Shown: positions 51,438-58,450 of the stretch, piece after piece | How positions within the stretch are numbered: the first letter of the stretch is position 1 | Layout: every line of letters begins with the position of its first letter | Source of the DNA: Actinacidiphila yeochonensis CN732 | GTDB taxonomy: Bacteria > Actinomycetota > Actinomycetes > Streptomycetales > Streptomycetaceae | Reading direction: 5' to 3' | Length of the DNA stretch: 64,000 bases | Assembly: GCF_000745345.1 (NCBI RefSeq) | Contig: NZ_JQNR01000004.1 | Span: forward strand, 124,001 to 188,000 | Program-made: the position numbers and the translations under genes | Notes under the pieces: model-generated | What the model saw: the letters and a program-made list of their open reading frames with translations, nothing else | The model's database searches: none | Told to the model about the DNA's origin: nothing

Positions 51438-52486
51438 CCCGGCTGATCCCCTCGCCGGTCGTCGTCGACATCCGCCGCGGCGCCGTCGCGGGCCTGGCCC
51501 GCCTCCTCGCCGACCAGCGGATCTCCTCCTCCGGGCGGATCGCCATAGCGGTCAGCGACGGCTCCGGCGCCCTGCTGCACGAGCGGCTGGCGCCCGAGCT
51601 GCCCGGCGCCGACTGGTTCCCGGTGGCCGGCGGCACCATCGACGCGGCCGTCACCCTCGCCGACGCCATGCGCGGCAAGCACTACGACGCGGTCGTCGGC
51701 CTGGGCGGCGGCAAGATCATCGACGCCACCAAGTACGCCGCCGCCCGCGTCGGCCTGCCGCTGGTCGCGGTGGCCACCAACCTCTCGCACGACGGCATCT
51801 GCTCCCCGGTGTCCACCCTGGACAACGACAACGGGCGCGGCTCCTACGGGGTGCCCGGCCCGATCGCCGTGGTGGTCGACCTGGACCTCGTCCAGGAGGC
51901 ACCGGCCCGCTACGTGCGGGCCGGCATCGGCGACGCCCTCTCCAACCTCTCCGCCCTCGCCGACTGGGAGCTGTCCCACCGCGAGACCGGGGAGCGGATC
52001 GACGGACTGGCCGCCGCCATGGCCCGCAGCGCCGGCGAGGCCGTGCTGCGCCACCCCGGCGGCATCGGCGACGACGCCTTCCTGACGGTCCTGGCCGAGG
52101 GGCTGGTGCTCTCCGGTATCGCCATGTCGATCAGCGGCGACACCCGGCCCTCCTCCGGCGCCTGCCACGAGATCAGCCACGCCTTCGACCTGCTCTTCCC
52201 GCAGCGGGCCGCCGCCCACGGCGAGCAGTGCGGCCTCGGCGCGGCCTTCGCCATGCACCTGCGCGGTGCCCGCGAGGAGTCCGCGCTGATCGCCCAGGTC
52301 CTGCGCAGGCACGGCCTGCCGGTGCTGCCGGAGGAGATCGGCTTCACCCCGGAGGAGTTCGTCGAGGTCGTGGGCTACGCCCCGCAGACCCGCCCCGGGC
52401 GCTACACCATCCTCGAACACCTCGACCTGTCCGCTTCCGAGATCAGGGACGCCTACGCCGACTATGCCAAAACCATCAGTAGCTGA
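51425..52486 (+). CDS. iron/zinc-containing alcohol dehydrogenase family, glycerol-1-phosphate dehydrogenase-like
   Basis: 353 residues, overlapping the upstream gene by 13 bp and the downstream gene by 23. The dinucleotide-binding loop is VVGLGGGKIIDATKYAA (GGGK at 94-97), followed by NLSHDGICSP typical of AraM/G1P dehydrogenases. Metal ligands expected at D170, H248 or H252 (GACHEISHAFD) and H265 (AHGEQCG) are present. The enzyme would reduce dihydroxyacetone phosphate, or a similar ketone phosphate, to the sn-1 alcohol phosphate. Bacterial AraM is the known non-archaeal example. Start GTG 51425 follows GGGAGA. Confidence 0.88.
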   Translation: MPVLTRLIPSPVVVDIRRGAVAGLARLLADQRISSSGRIAIAVSDGSGALLHERLAPELPGADWFPVAGGTIDAAVTLADAMRGKHYDAVVGLGGGKIIDATKYAAARVGLPLVAVATNLSHDGICSPVSTLDNDNGRGSYGVPGPIAVVVDLDLVQEAPARYVRAGIGDALSNLSALADWELSHRETGERIDGLAAAMARSAGEAVLRHPGGIGDDAFLTVLAEGLVLSGIAMSISGDTRPSSGACHEISHAFDLLFPQRAAAHGEQCGLGAAFAMHLRGAREESALIAQVLRRHGLPVLPEEIGFTPEEFVEVVGYAPQTRPGRYTILEHLDLSASEIRDAYADYAKTISS

Positions 52487-53243
52487 ACTGCGCCCGGTCG
52501 TGCACCCCGCGGGCGTGAAGGACCGGCGCAGCGGCGAGCACTGGGCCGGAAGGCTGTACATGCGCGAGGTCTCGCTCCGCATAGACCGGCACCTGGTGAA
52601 CACCCGCGTCACGCCCAACCAGCTGACGTACCTCATGACCGTCTGCGGCGTGCTCGCCGCCCCGGCGCTGCTGGTGCCCGGGATCGGCGGCGCCGTGCTC
52701 GGCGTGGTCGCCGTCCAGCTCTACCTGCTGCTCGACTGCGTCGACGGCGAGATCGCCCGCTGGAAGAAGCAGTACTCGCTCTCCGGCGTCTACCTCGACC
52801 GGGTCGGCGCCTACCTGACCGACGCCGCCGTGCTGGTCGGCTTCGGGCTGCGCGCCGCCGACCTGTGGGGCAGCGGCCGCATCGACTGGCTGTGGGCGTT
52901 CCTCGGCACGCTCGCCGCGCTCGGCGCCGTGCTGATCAAGGCCGAGACGGACCTCGTCGGCGTGGCCCGCCACCAGGGCGGGCTGCCCCCGGTGAAGGAG
53001 GCGGCGTCCGAGCCGCGGTCCTCCGGGGTGGCCCTGGCCCGCCGTGCCGCCTCGGCGCTCCAGTTCCACCGGCTGGTGCTCGGCATCGAGGCGTCCCTGC
53101 TCATCCTGGTGCTGGCCGTCGTCGACCAGATCCGCGGCGACCTCTTCTTCACCCGCCTCGGGGTGGCCGTCCTGGCCGCGATCGCGATCCTCCAGACGCT
53201 GCTGCACCTGGTCTCCGTACTGGCCTCCAGCAGGCTGCGGTGA
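52464..53243 (+). CDS. CDP-alcohol phosphotransferase-like membrane protein lacking the final motif aspartate
   Basis: 259 residues, about six hydrophobic segments. The motif is DCVDGEIARWKKQYSLSGVY then LDRVGA. By the CDP-OH_P pattern (D-x2-DG-x2-AR-x8-G-x3-D-x3-D) D91, D94, R99, G108 and D112 are present, but the last D, which serves as general base, is Ala116. The enzyme may use another base, accept a different substrate or be inactive. ATG 52464 lies inside the preceding gene (23-bp overlap). The start of the next gene overlaps its stop by GTGA. Confidence 0.85.
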   Translation: MPKPSVAELRPVVHPAGVKDRRSGEHWAGRLYMREVSLRIDRHLVNTRVTPNQLTYLMTVCGVLAAPALLVPGIGGAVLGVVAVQLYLLLDCVDGEIARWKKQYSLSGVYLDRVGAYLTDAAVLVGFGLRAADLWGSGRIDWLWAFLGTLAALGAVLIKAETDLVGVARHQGGLPPVKEAASEPRSSGVALARRAASALQFHRLVLGIEASLLILVLAVVDQIRGDLFFTRLGVAVLAAIAILQTLLHLVSVLASSRLR

Positions 53244-54127
53244 GCGCCGATCCCACGGTCGGGGCGGTCGTCATCACGATGGGGAACCGCCCGGCGGAGC
53301 TGGCCGACCTGCTCGACTCGGTGGCCAAGCAGCAGGGCGACCCCATCGAGGTGGCGCTGGTGGGCAACGGCTCGCCGCTGCCCCCGCTGCCCGGACGGCG
53401 GCTGCGCACCGCGGAGCTGCCGGAGAACCTGGGCATCCCCGGCGGCCGCAACGTCGGCGTCGAGCTCTTCGGCCCGGGCGGCCGGGACGTGGACGCGGTG
53501 CTCTTCCTCGACGACGACGGGCTGCTGCCCGGCGACGACAGCGGCGAGCTGGTCCGAAGGGCGTTCCGCGACAACCCGCGGCTGGGCATCATCAGCTTCC
53601 GCATCGCCGACCCCGTCACCGGGCGCACCCAGCGCCGCCACGTGCCGCGGCTGCGGGCCTCCGACCCGCTGCGGAACTCCCCGGTGACGACCTTCCTCGG
53701 CGGCGCCTGCGCGGTCCGTACCGAGGTGATCCGCCAGGTGGGAGCGCTGCCCGCGGAGTTCTTCTACGCCCACGAGGAGACCGACCTGGCCTGGCGGGCG
53801 CTGGACGCCGGCTGGCAGATCGAGTACCGCTCGGACATCGTCCTGCACCACCCGGCCACCTCGCCGGCGCGGCACGCGGTCTACCACCGCATGGTGGCCA
53901 GGAACCGCGTGTGGCTGGCCCGGCGGAACCTGCCATGGGCCCTGGTACCGGTGTATCTGGGCGTATGGTTGTCGCTCACCCTGGTACGCAGGCCGTCGGG
54001 TCCGGCGCTGCGCGCCTGGTTCGGCGGGTTCCGAGAAGGCTGGACGACTCCCTGCGGTCCGCGGCGTGCCATGCGCTGGCGGACGGTGTGGCGGTTGACC
54101 AGGTTGGGCCGACCCCCGATCATCTGA
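53240..54127 (+). CDS. family 2 glycosyltransferase
   Basis: 295 residues, GT-A fold. The N-terminal core begins VGAVVITMGNRPAELADLLD; the metal-binding loop is AVLFLDDDGLLPGDDSG (DDD); and FYAHEETDLAWRALDAGW, with RSDIVLHHP, follows as in rhamnosyl- and galactofuranosyl-type family members. It has no clear membrane anchor, apart from a hydrophobic stretch near residue 235 (WALVPVYLGVWLSL). GTG 53240 overlaps the upstream stop as GTGA. In this operon it would add a sugar to the membrane-linked product. Confidence 0.9.
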   Translation: MSADPTVGAVVITMGNRPAELADLLDSVAKQQGDPIEVALVGNGSPLPPLPGRRLRTAELPENLGIPGGRNVGVELFGPGGRDVDAVLFLDDDGLLPGDDSGELVRRAFRDNPRLGIISFRIADPVTGRTQRRHVPRLRASDPLRNSPVTTFLGGACAVRTEVIRQVGALPAEFFYAHEETDLAWRALDAGWQIEYRSDIVLHHPATSPARHAVYHRMVARNRVWLARRNLPWALVPVYLGVWLSLTLVRRPSGPALRAWFGGFREGWTTPCGPRRAMRWRTVWRLTRLGRPPII

Positions 54128-54200
54128 CAAGCTCAGTTCTGAGAGCATCAGGCGCAGCGCGGGGAACTCCCGCCCCCTGGCGCGCACATTGAGGACGAAA

Positions 54201-55139
54201 GTGTCAACTGTGAGCGAGACAACGCACAATGGTGCGGTCGCCGTTGGTGCACCCCCGGTGCCCTCGGACGACGCCGGGCTCAGCCCCTCCCAGCTTGCCG
54301 CCAAGTACGGTCTGTCGGTCAGCGGGGCCAGGCCCGGCCTGGCGGCGTACACCCGCGACCTGTGGGGGCGGCGCCACTTCATCAACGAGTTCGCCAAGGC
54401 GCGGACCGCGGCGCAGTACACCCAGGCCCGGCTCGGGCAGCTCTGGCAGGTCATGACCCCGCTGCTGAACGCGGCGGTCTACTACCTGATCTTCGGCCTG
54501 CTGATCGGTACCAACCGGGGCGTCGACAACTTCATCGCGTTCCTGGTCACCGGTGTCTTCATCTTCACCTTCACCCAGTCCTCGGTGCTGGCCGGGGTGC
54601 GGGCGATCTCCGGGAACCTCGGCCTGATCCGGGCCCTGCACTTCCCGCGCGCCTCGATGCCGATCGCCCTCACGCTCATGCAGCTCCAGCAGCTGCTGAT
54701 GTCGATGTTCGTGCTGATCGCGATCGTGCTGATGACCGGCGAGGTGCCGGACGCCTCCTGGCTGCTGGCCATCCCCGCGCTGGCGGTGCAGTTCGTCTTC
54801 AACACCGGCCTGGCGCTGATCGTCGCCCGGCTCGGCAGCAAGATGACCGACCTCGCGCAGCTGATGCCCTTCCTCCTGCGCACCTGGATGTACATGTCCG
54901 GTGTGATGTACAGCATCTCCAAGCTGACCTCGACCGCACCCCACCCCGTGGTCCTCCTGCTGGACATCAACCCGGTGGCGATCTACATCGACCTGATGCG
55001 GTTCGCGCTCATCGACTCCGTCACCTCCGCGCAGATGCCGCACCACGTGTGGGCGCTGGCCGTGGCGTGGGCGGTGGTCGTCGGTGTCGGCGGCTACATC
55101 TACTTCTGGAAGGCGGAAGAGTCCTATGGCCGTGGCTGA
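54201..55139 (+). CDS. ABC-2 type transport permease (polysaccharide/teichoic-acid-export-like)
   Basis: 312 residues with six TM helices, typical of Wzm/TagG. Key regions are FAKARTAAQYTQARLGQLWQ (the amphipathic N-terminal helix), NAAVYYLIFGLLIGTNRGVD, HFPRASMPIALTLMQLQQLL and DINPVAIYIDLMRFALIDS. GTG 54201 has GAGGA upstream; TTG 54189 and GTG 54210 are in frame. It begins 73 bp after the glycosyltransferase, the only gap in the operon, and overlaps the ATPase gene by 14 bp. It probably exports a lipid-linked glycopolymer or glycolipid. Confidence 0.92.
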   Translation: MSTVSETTHNGAVAVGAPPVPSDDAGLSPSQLAAKYGLSVSGARPGLAAYTRDLWGRRHFINEFAKARTAAQYTQARLGQLWQVMTPLLNAAVYYLIFGLLIGTNRGVDNFIAFLVTGVFIFTFTQSSVLAGVRAISGNLGLIRALHFPRASMPIALTLMQLQQLLMSMFVLIAIVLMTGEVPDASWLLAIPALAVQFVFNTGLALIVARLGSKMTDLAQLMPFLLRTWMYMSGVMYSISKLTSTAPHPVVLLLDINPVAIYIDLMRFALIDSVTSAQMPHHVWALAVAWAVVVGVGGYIYFWKAEESYGRG

Positions 55140-55938
55140 GCAGCAGCCCCTTCCTCCCGTCGCCCGCCCCACCGAGGCCCGGGTCCCCACGGTGATCGTC
55201 GACGACGTGCACATCGTCTACACCGTGCACGGCGCCGGCACCGGGAAGGGCAGCGCGACCGCCGCGCTCAGCCGACTGCTGATCAAGAAGCGGCGCAACA
55301 CCAACGTCCGGCGGGTGCACGCGGTGCGGGGCGTCAGCTTCACCGCGTACCGCGGCGAGGCGATCGGCATCATCGGCTCCAACGGCTCCGGCAAATCCAC
55401 CCTGCTCAAGGCCATCGCCGGCCTGCTGCCGGTGGAGAGCGGGAAGATCTACACCGACGGCCAGCCCTCGCTGCTGGGCGTCAACGCGGCCATGATGAAC
55501 GACCTCACCGGCGCCACCAACGTCATCCTCGGCGGCCTGGCGATGGGCATGACCCGCGAGGAGGTCCGGGCCCGCTACAAGAACATCGTCGAGTTCTCGG
55601 GCATCAACGAGAAGGGCGACTTCATCTCGCTGCCCATGCGCACGTACTCCTCGGGTATGGCCGCCCGGCTCCGCTTCTCCATCGCCGCGGCCAAGAACCA
55701 CGACGTGCTCATGATCGACGAGGCGCTGGCCACCGGTGACCGCTCCTTCCAGCGGCGCTCCGAGAACCGCATCAAGGAGCTGCGCAAGGAGGCCGGCACG
55801 GTCTTCCTGGTCAGCCACAACAACAAGTCGATCCGCGACACCTGCGACCGGGTGGTGTGGGTGGAGCACGGCGTGATGCGCATGGACGGCCCCACCGAAG
55901 AGGTGCTGGCCGCCTACGAGGAGCACACCGGCAAGTAG
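55126..55938 (+). CDS. ABC transporter ATP-binding protein (Wzt/TagH-like)
   Basis: 270 residues. Walker A IIGSNGSGKSTLLKAIAG, the Wzt/TagH-type signature MRTYSSGMAARLRFSIAA (instead of LSGGQ), Walker B VLMIDEALATGDRSF, and the switch His in FLVSHNNKSIRD. It lacks the C-terminal carbohydrate-binding domain of some Wzt proteins, so export is probably not length-controlled by such a domain. A long, charged loop precedes Walker A (KGSATAALSRLLIKKRRNTN). Overlap with the permease (14 bp) implies a matched pair. It ends the operon. Confidence 0.93.
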   Translation: MAVAEQQPLPPVARPTEARVPTVIVDDVHIVYTVHGAGTGKGSATAALSRLLIKKRRNTNVRRVHAVRGVSFTAYRGEAIGIIGSNGSGKSTLLKAIAGLLPVESGKIYTDGQPSLLGVNAAMMNDLTGATNVILGGLAMGMTREEVRARYKNIVEFSGINEKGDFISLPMRTYSSGMAARLRFSIAAAKNHDVLMIDEALATGDRSFQRRSENRIKELRKEAGTVFLVSHNNKSIRDTCDRVVWVEHGVMRMDGPTEEVLAAYEEHTGK

Positions 55939-55964
55939 TCCCGGCCGCTTCCCGCCGGGGGCGC

Positions 55965-56011
55965 GCGGGCTGACGTACGCGCCCCCCGAGCGGGCTGACG
56001 TACGCGCCCCC
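55965..56011. repeat. two 22-bp direct repeats, period 25
   Basis: GCGGGCTGACGTACGCGCCC begins both copies (55965-55986 and 55990-56011), which are identical over 22 bases. Both contain the palindrome GCGTACGC-like core ACGT. Located after the ABC operon and before its terminator. Confidence 0.85.
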
Positions 56012-56085
56012 GCCCGAGCGGGCCGTCCGGTGCGCGTCGCGGGAGCCCGCGCGTCGCACAGAGGCCAAGACGTTATGAAATCTCC

Positions 56086-56114
56086 GTCCCCCGTCGGATG
56101 ATCCGGCGGGGGAC
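56086..56114 (+). terminator. terminator of the seven-gene operon
   Basis: Thirteen consecutive pairs (one T-G) between 56086-56098 and 56102-56114, around a TGA loop, followed by GTGTGTTGTGG. It separates the ABC operon from the hopanoid operon on the same strand. Confidence 0.85.
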
Positions 56115-56390
56115 GTGTGTTGTGGTGCTGTGGTGACTTCCTGCCTCGGCGGCGCCGGCGCCGCCCAACAGGGCGACAGCGCCCCCGTTCCGGTCGGCGC
56201 CGCCCGGCGCCCCTGGTCACAGGGACGGTGTGTCACGCCCCCGGCGTACGCCGGGGTGAGGCCCGACGTAAGCTGTAGCGGTGCTGGGAGCCTGCCGATG
56301 ACCGAGAGCCCGTGGCGCGTGATTCCGGGTACGGCGTGTCCGAAATGGGAAGTTTGCTCCAGGCGGTGTAGAACGGGGGGTGTGGCGGCC

Positions 56391-56462
56391 ATGTCGATGG
56401 GGATCGTGACCCTCCTGCTGCCGGGCACGCCCGCCGCCTGTGTGCCGGGAAGCCCGCGGTGA
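56391..56462 (+). CDS. possible upstream ORF coupled to hpnC
   Basis: ATG 56391 opens 23 codons (MSMGIVTLLLPGTPAACVPG then SPR) and stops at TGA 56460-56462, overlapping GTG 56459 of hpnC as GTGA. A coupled leader would set hpnC translation. The peptide is not recognised and it has no strong ribosome site. Confidence 0.3.
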   Translation: MSMGIVTLLLPGTPAACVPGSPR

Positions 56463-57349
56463 CCGGGGACGTCGCGTCCCGGGCCGTCCTGGACAAGGCC
56501 GCGCGTGAGAACTTCCCGGTCGCTCCCGTCTTCCTGCCCCGTGCCTGGCGCCAGGACCTGATGGCGGTCTACGGATTCGCCCGCCTCGTCGACGACATCG
56601 GCGACGGCGACCTCGCCGAGGGCGGCCGGCCCGACGCCGTGCGCCTGGGCCTGGACCCCGAGGCGGCCGAGGACCGGGTCGCCATGCTCGACGCCTTCGA
56701 GGCCGACCTGCGCCGCGTCTTCGACGGCGCCACCCCCTCCCACCCGCTGCTGGCCGCGCTGCGGCCCACCGTCCGGCGCCACCGGCTCACCCCCGAGCCC
56801 TTCCTCGGCCTGATCGCGGCCAACCGGCAGGACCAGCTGGTCAGCCGGTACGCGACCTACGAAGACCTGCTGGCCTACTGCGAGCTGTCGGCCAATCCGG
56901 TGGGCCGCCTGGTGCTCTCCATCACCGGCACCTCGACCCCGGAGCGGGTGCGCCACTCGGACGCGGTCTGCACCGCGCTCCAGATCGTCGAGCACCTCCA
57001 GGACGTCGCCGAGGACCTGGCCAGGGACCGGATCTACCTGCCCGGGCAGGACATGAAACGCTTCGGGGTGGACGAGGCTGATCTCGCGGCGCCCACCGCG
57101 GGCCGCCCGGTGCGCGACCTGGTCGCCTTCGAGGCCGCCCGGGCCCGGGAACTACTGGACGAGGGCGCCCCGCTGGTCGGCAGCGTCCGCGGCCGGCTCA
57201 GGCTGCTGCTCGCCGGGTTTGTCGGCGGCGGGCGGGCGGCACTGCGCGCGGTCGAAGCAGCGGGACACGACGTGCTGGCGACCTCGCCCAAGGCCGCCAA
57301 GTCCGTCCTGCTGCGTGAGGTGGGGTCGACACTGCGAGGAGAGGGGTGA
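56459..57349 (+). CDS. hpnC: hydroxysqualene synthase HpnC
   Basis: Squalene/phytoene-synthase-family enzyme of 296 residues. In the HpnCDE route it converts presqualene diphosphate to hydroxysqualene. The first Asp motif is ARLVDDIGDGDLAEG, and the second is VEHLQDVAEDLARDRIYLP. Order (hpnC-hpnD-hpnE, then shc) distinguishes it from phytoene synthase. The start is GTG 56459, in a GTGA overlap with a tiny upstream frame. It is the first hopanoid gene, 7 bp before hpnD. Confidence 0.93.
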   Translation: MTGDVASRAVLDKAARENFPVAPVFLPRAWRQDLMAVYGFARLVDDIGDGDLAEGGRPDAVRLGLDPEAAEDRVAMLDAFEADLRRVFDGATPSHPLLAALRPTVRRHRLTPEPFLGLIAANRQDQLVSRYATYEDLLAYCELSANPVGRLVLSITGTSTPERVRHSDAVCTALQIVEHLQDVAEDLARDRIYLPGQDMKRFGVDEADLAAPTAGRPVRDLVAFEAARARELLDEGAPLVGSVRGRLRLLLAGFVGGGRAALRAVEAAGHDVLATSPKAAKSVLLREVGSTLRGEG

Positions 57350-57356
57350 CCGGGCC

Positions 57357-58301
57357 GTGAACAGTTCCACACGCATGTCCGGACAGGTGCTTGCCGCGTA
57401 CAGGTACTGCGAGACCGTTACCGGCCACGAGGCCCGCAACTTCGCCTACGGCATCCGCCTGTTGCCCACTTCGAAGCGGCAGGCCATGTCGGCCGTGTAC
57501 GCCTTCTCCCGGCGCGTCGACGACATCGGCGACGGCGTCCTGCCGCCCGAGGAGAAGCTGCGCCGGCTGGAGGAGGCCCGCGCCCTGGTGGAGCGGGTCG
57601 ACGCCGGCGACGTGGAGGAGGACGACACCGACCCCGTCGCGGTCGCCCTCGCCGACTCCGCCCGCCGCTTCCCCATCCCCCTCGGCGGCCTGGGTGAACT
57701 CATCGACGGCGTCCAGATGGATGTTCGAGGCGAGAGCTACGAGAGCTGGGACGAACTGGCTGTCTACTGCCGGTGCGTGGCGGGAGCTATCGGAAGGGTC
57801 TCGCTGGGCGTGTTCGGCACGGTGGATGGGCACGATGACGCTCGTGCCGCCGAATACGCCGACACCCTCGGCCTCGCTCTCCAGCTCACCAACATCCTGC
57901 GCGACGTTCGAGAGGACGCCGCCAACGGACGCACCTACCTGCCCTCCGCCGACCTGGCCAAGTTCGGCTGCGCCGAGGGCTTCCACAGCGCCACCCCGCC
58001 CGCCGGCTCGGACTTCGCCGGACTGGTGGAGTTCGAGGTCCGCCGGGCCCGCTCCCTCTTCGCGACCGGCTACCGGCTGCTGCCCCTGCTCGACCGGCGC
58101 AGCGGCGCCTGCGTCGCCGCCATGGCCGGCATCTACCGCCGGCTCCTGGAGCGGATCGCCGCGGAGCCGGAGGCCGTGCTGCGCGGCCGGGTCTCGCTGC
58201 CGGGCCGGGAGAAGGCCTACGTCGCCGTCCGCGGCCTGGCCGGCCTCGACGCCCGCCGCACCGCCGCCGGCGCCCCACGCGTCACCCGGGGTGAGGCGTG
58301 A
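57357..58301 (+). CDS. hpnD: presqualene diphosphate synthase HpnD
   Basis: 314 residues. It condenses two farnesyl diphosphates to presqualene diphosphate. The signature RYCETVTGHEARNFAYGIRL leads in; the first Asp motif is SRRVDDIGDGVLPPEE, and the second TNILRDVREDAANGRTYLP. GTG 57357 is used; ATG 57375 is the alternative and lies within the same ORF. A GAGGAGAGG stretch upstream can serve either. The stop overlaps a small ORF (GTGA) that leads into hpnE. Confidence 0.94.
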   Translation: MNSSTRMSGQVLAAYRYCETVTGHEARNFAYGIRLLPTSKRQAMSAVYAFSRRVDDIGDGVLPPEEKLRRLEEARALVERVDAGDVEEDDTDPVAVALADSARRFPIPLGGLGELIDGVQMDVRGESYESWDELAVYCRCVAGAIGRVSLGVFGTVDGHDDARAAEYADTLGLALQLTNILRDVREDAANGRTYLPSADLAKFGCAEGFHSATPPAGSDFAGLVEFEVRRARSLFATGYRLLPLLDRRSGACVAAMAGIYRRLLERIAAEPEAVLRGRVSLPGREKAYVAVRGLAGLDARRTAAGAPRVTRGEA

Positions 58302-58450
58302 CCGAGTCCCGCACGCACCACGCGGGCCCATCCGCACCCCGTCCCTCCAGCCGGTCCGCGCGGCGGGCAACCCCGCGGACCCGCACGGCGTCACTTCCCG
58401 CGACAGCACGCCGTACCCGGCCGGGGACGGCCCGAGGGGAGCGCGCATGA
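58298..58450 (+). CDS. small protein between hpnD and hpnE (DUF6380-like)
   Basis: A 50-codon frame opens at GTG 58298, overlapping the hpnD stop as GTGA, and its TGA 58448-58450 overlaps the hpnE ATG 58447 as ATGA. The peptide is Arg/Thr/Ser-rich, with RRATPRTRTASLPATARRTR in the middle. I recall DUF6380 proteins at this place in Streptomyces hopanoid clusters with a RAT-x-R...TASL...ATA pattern; that recollection is unverified. Exact coupling on both sides argues it is translated. Confidence 0.5.
   Translation: MTESRTHHAGPSAPRPSSRSARRATPRTRTASLPATARRTRPGTARGERA

Larger units (their letters stand above)
55939..56458. other. 520-bp region between the ABC operon and the hopanoid operon
   Basis: Contains a 22-bp direct repeat (55965-56011), a strong terminator (56086-56114), and the promoter region of hpnC. 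A 23-codon open frame (56391-56462) overlaps the hpnC start. No other gene is supported. Confidence 0.6.

Noticed and set aside
56459..58301. Carotenoid phytoene synthase genes
   Set aside because: The two squalene/phytoene synthase family genes lie with hpnE, shc, hpnG and hpnH, so HpnC/HpnD fit better.
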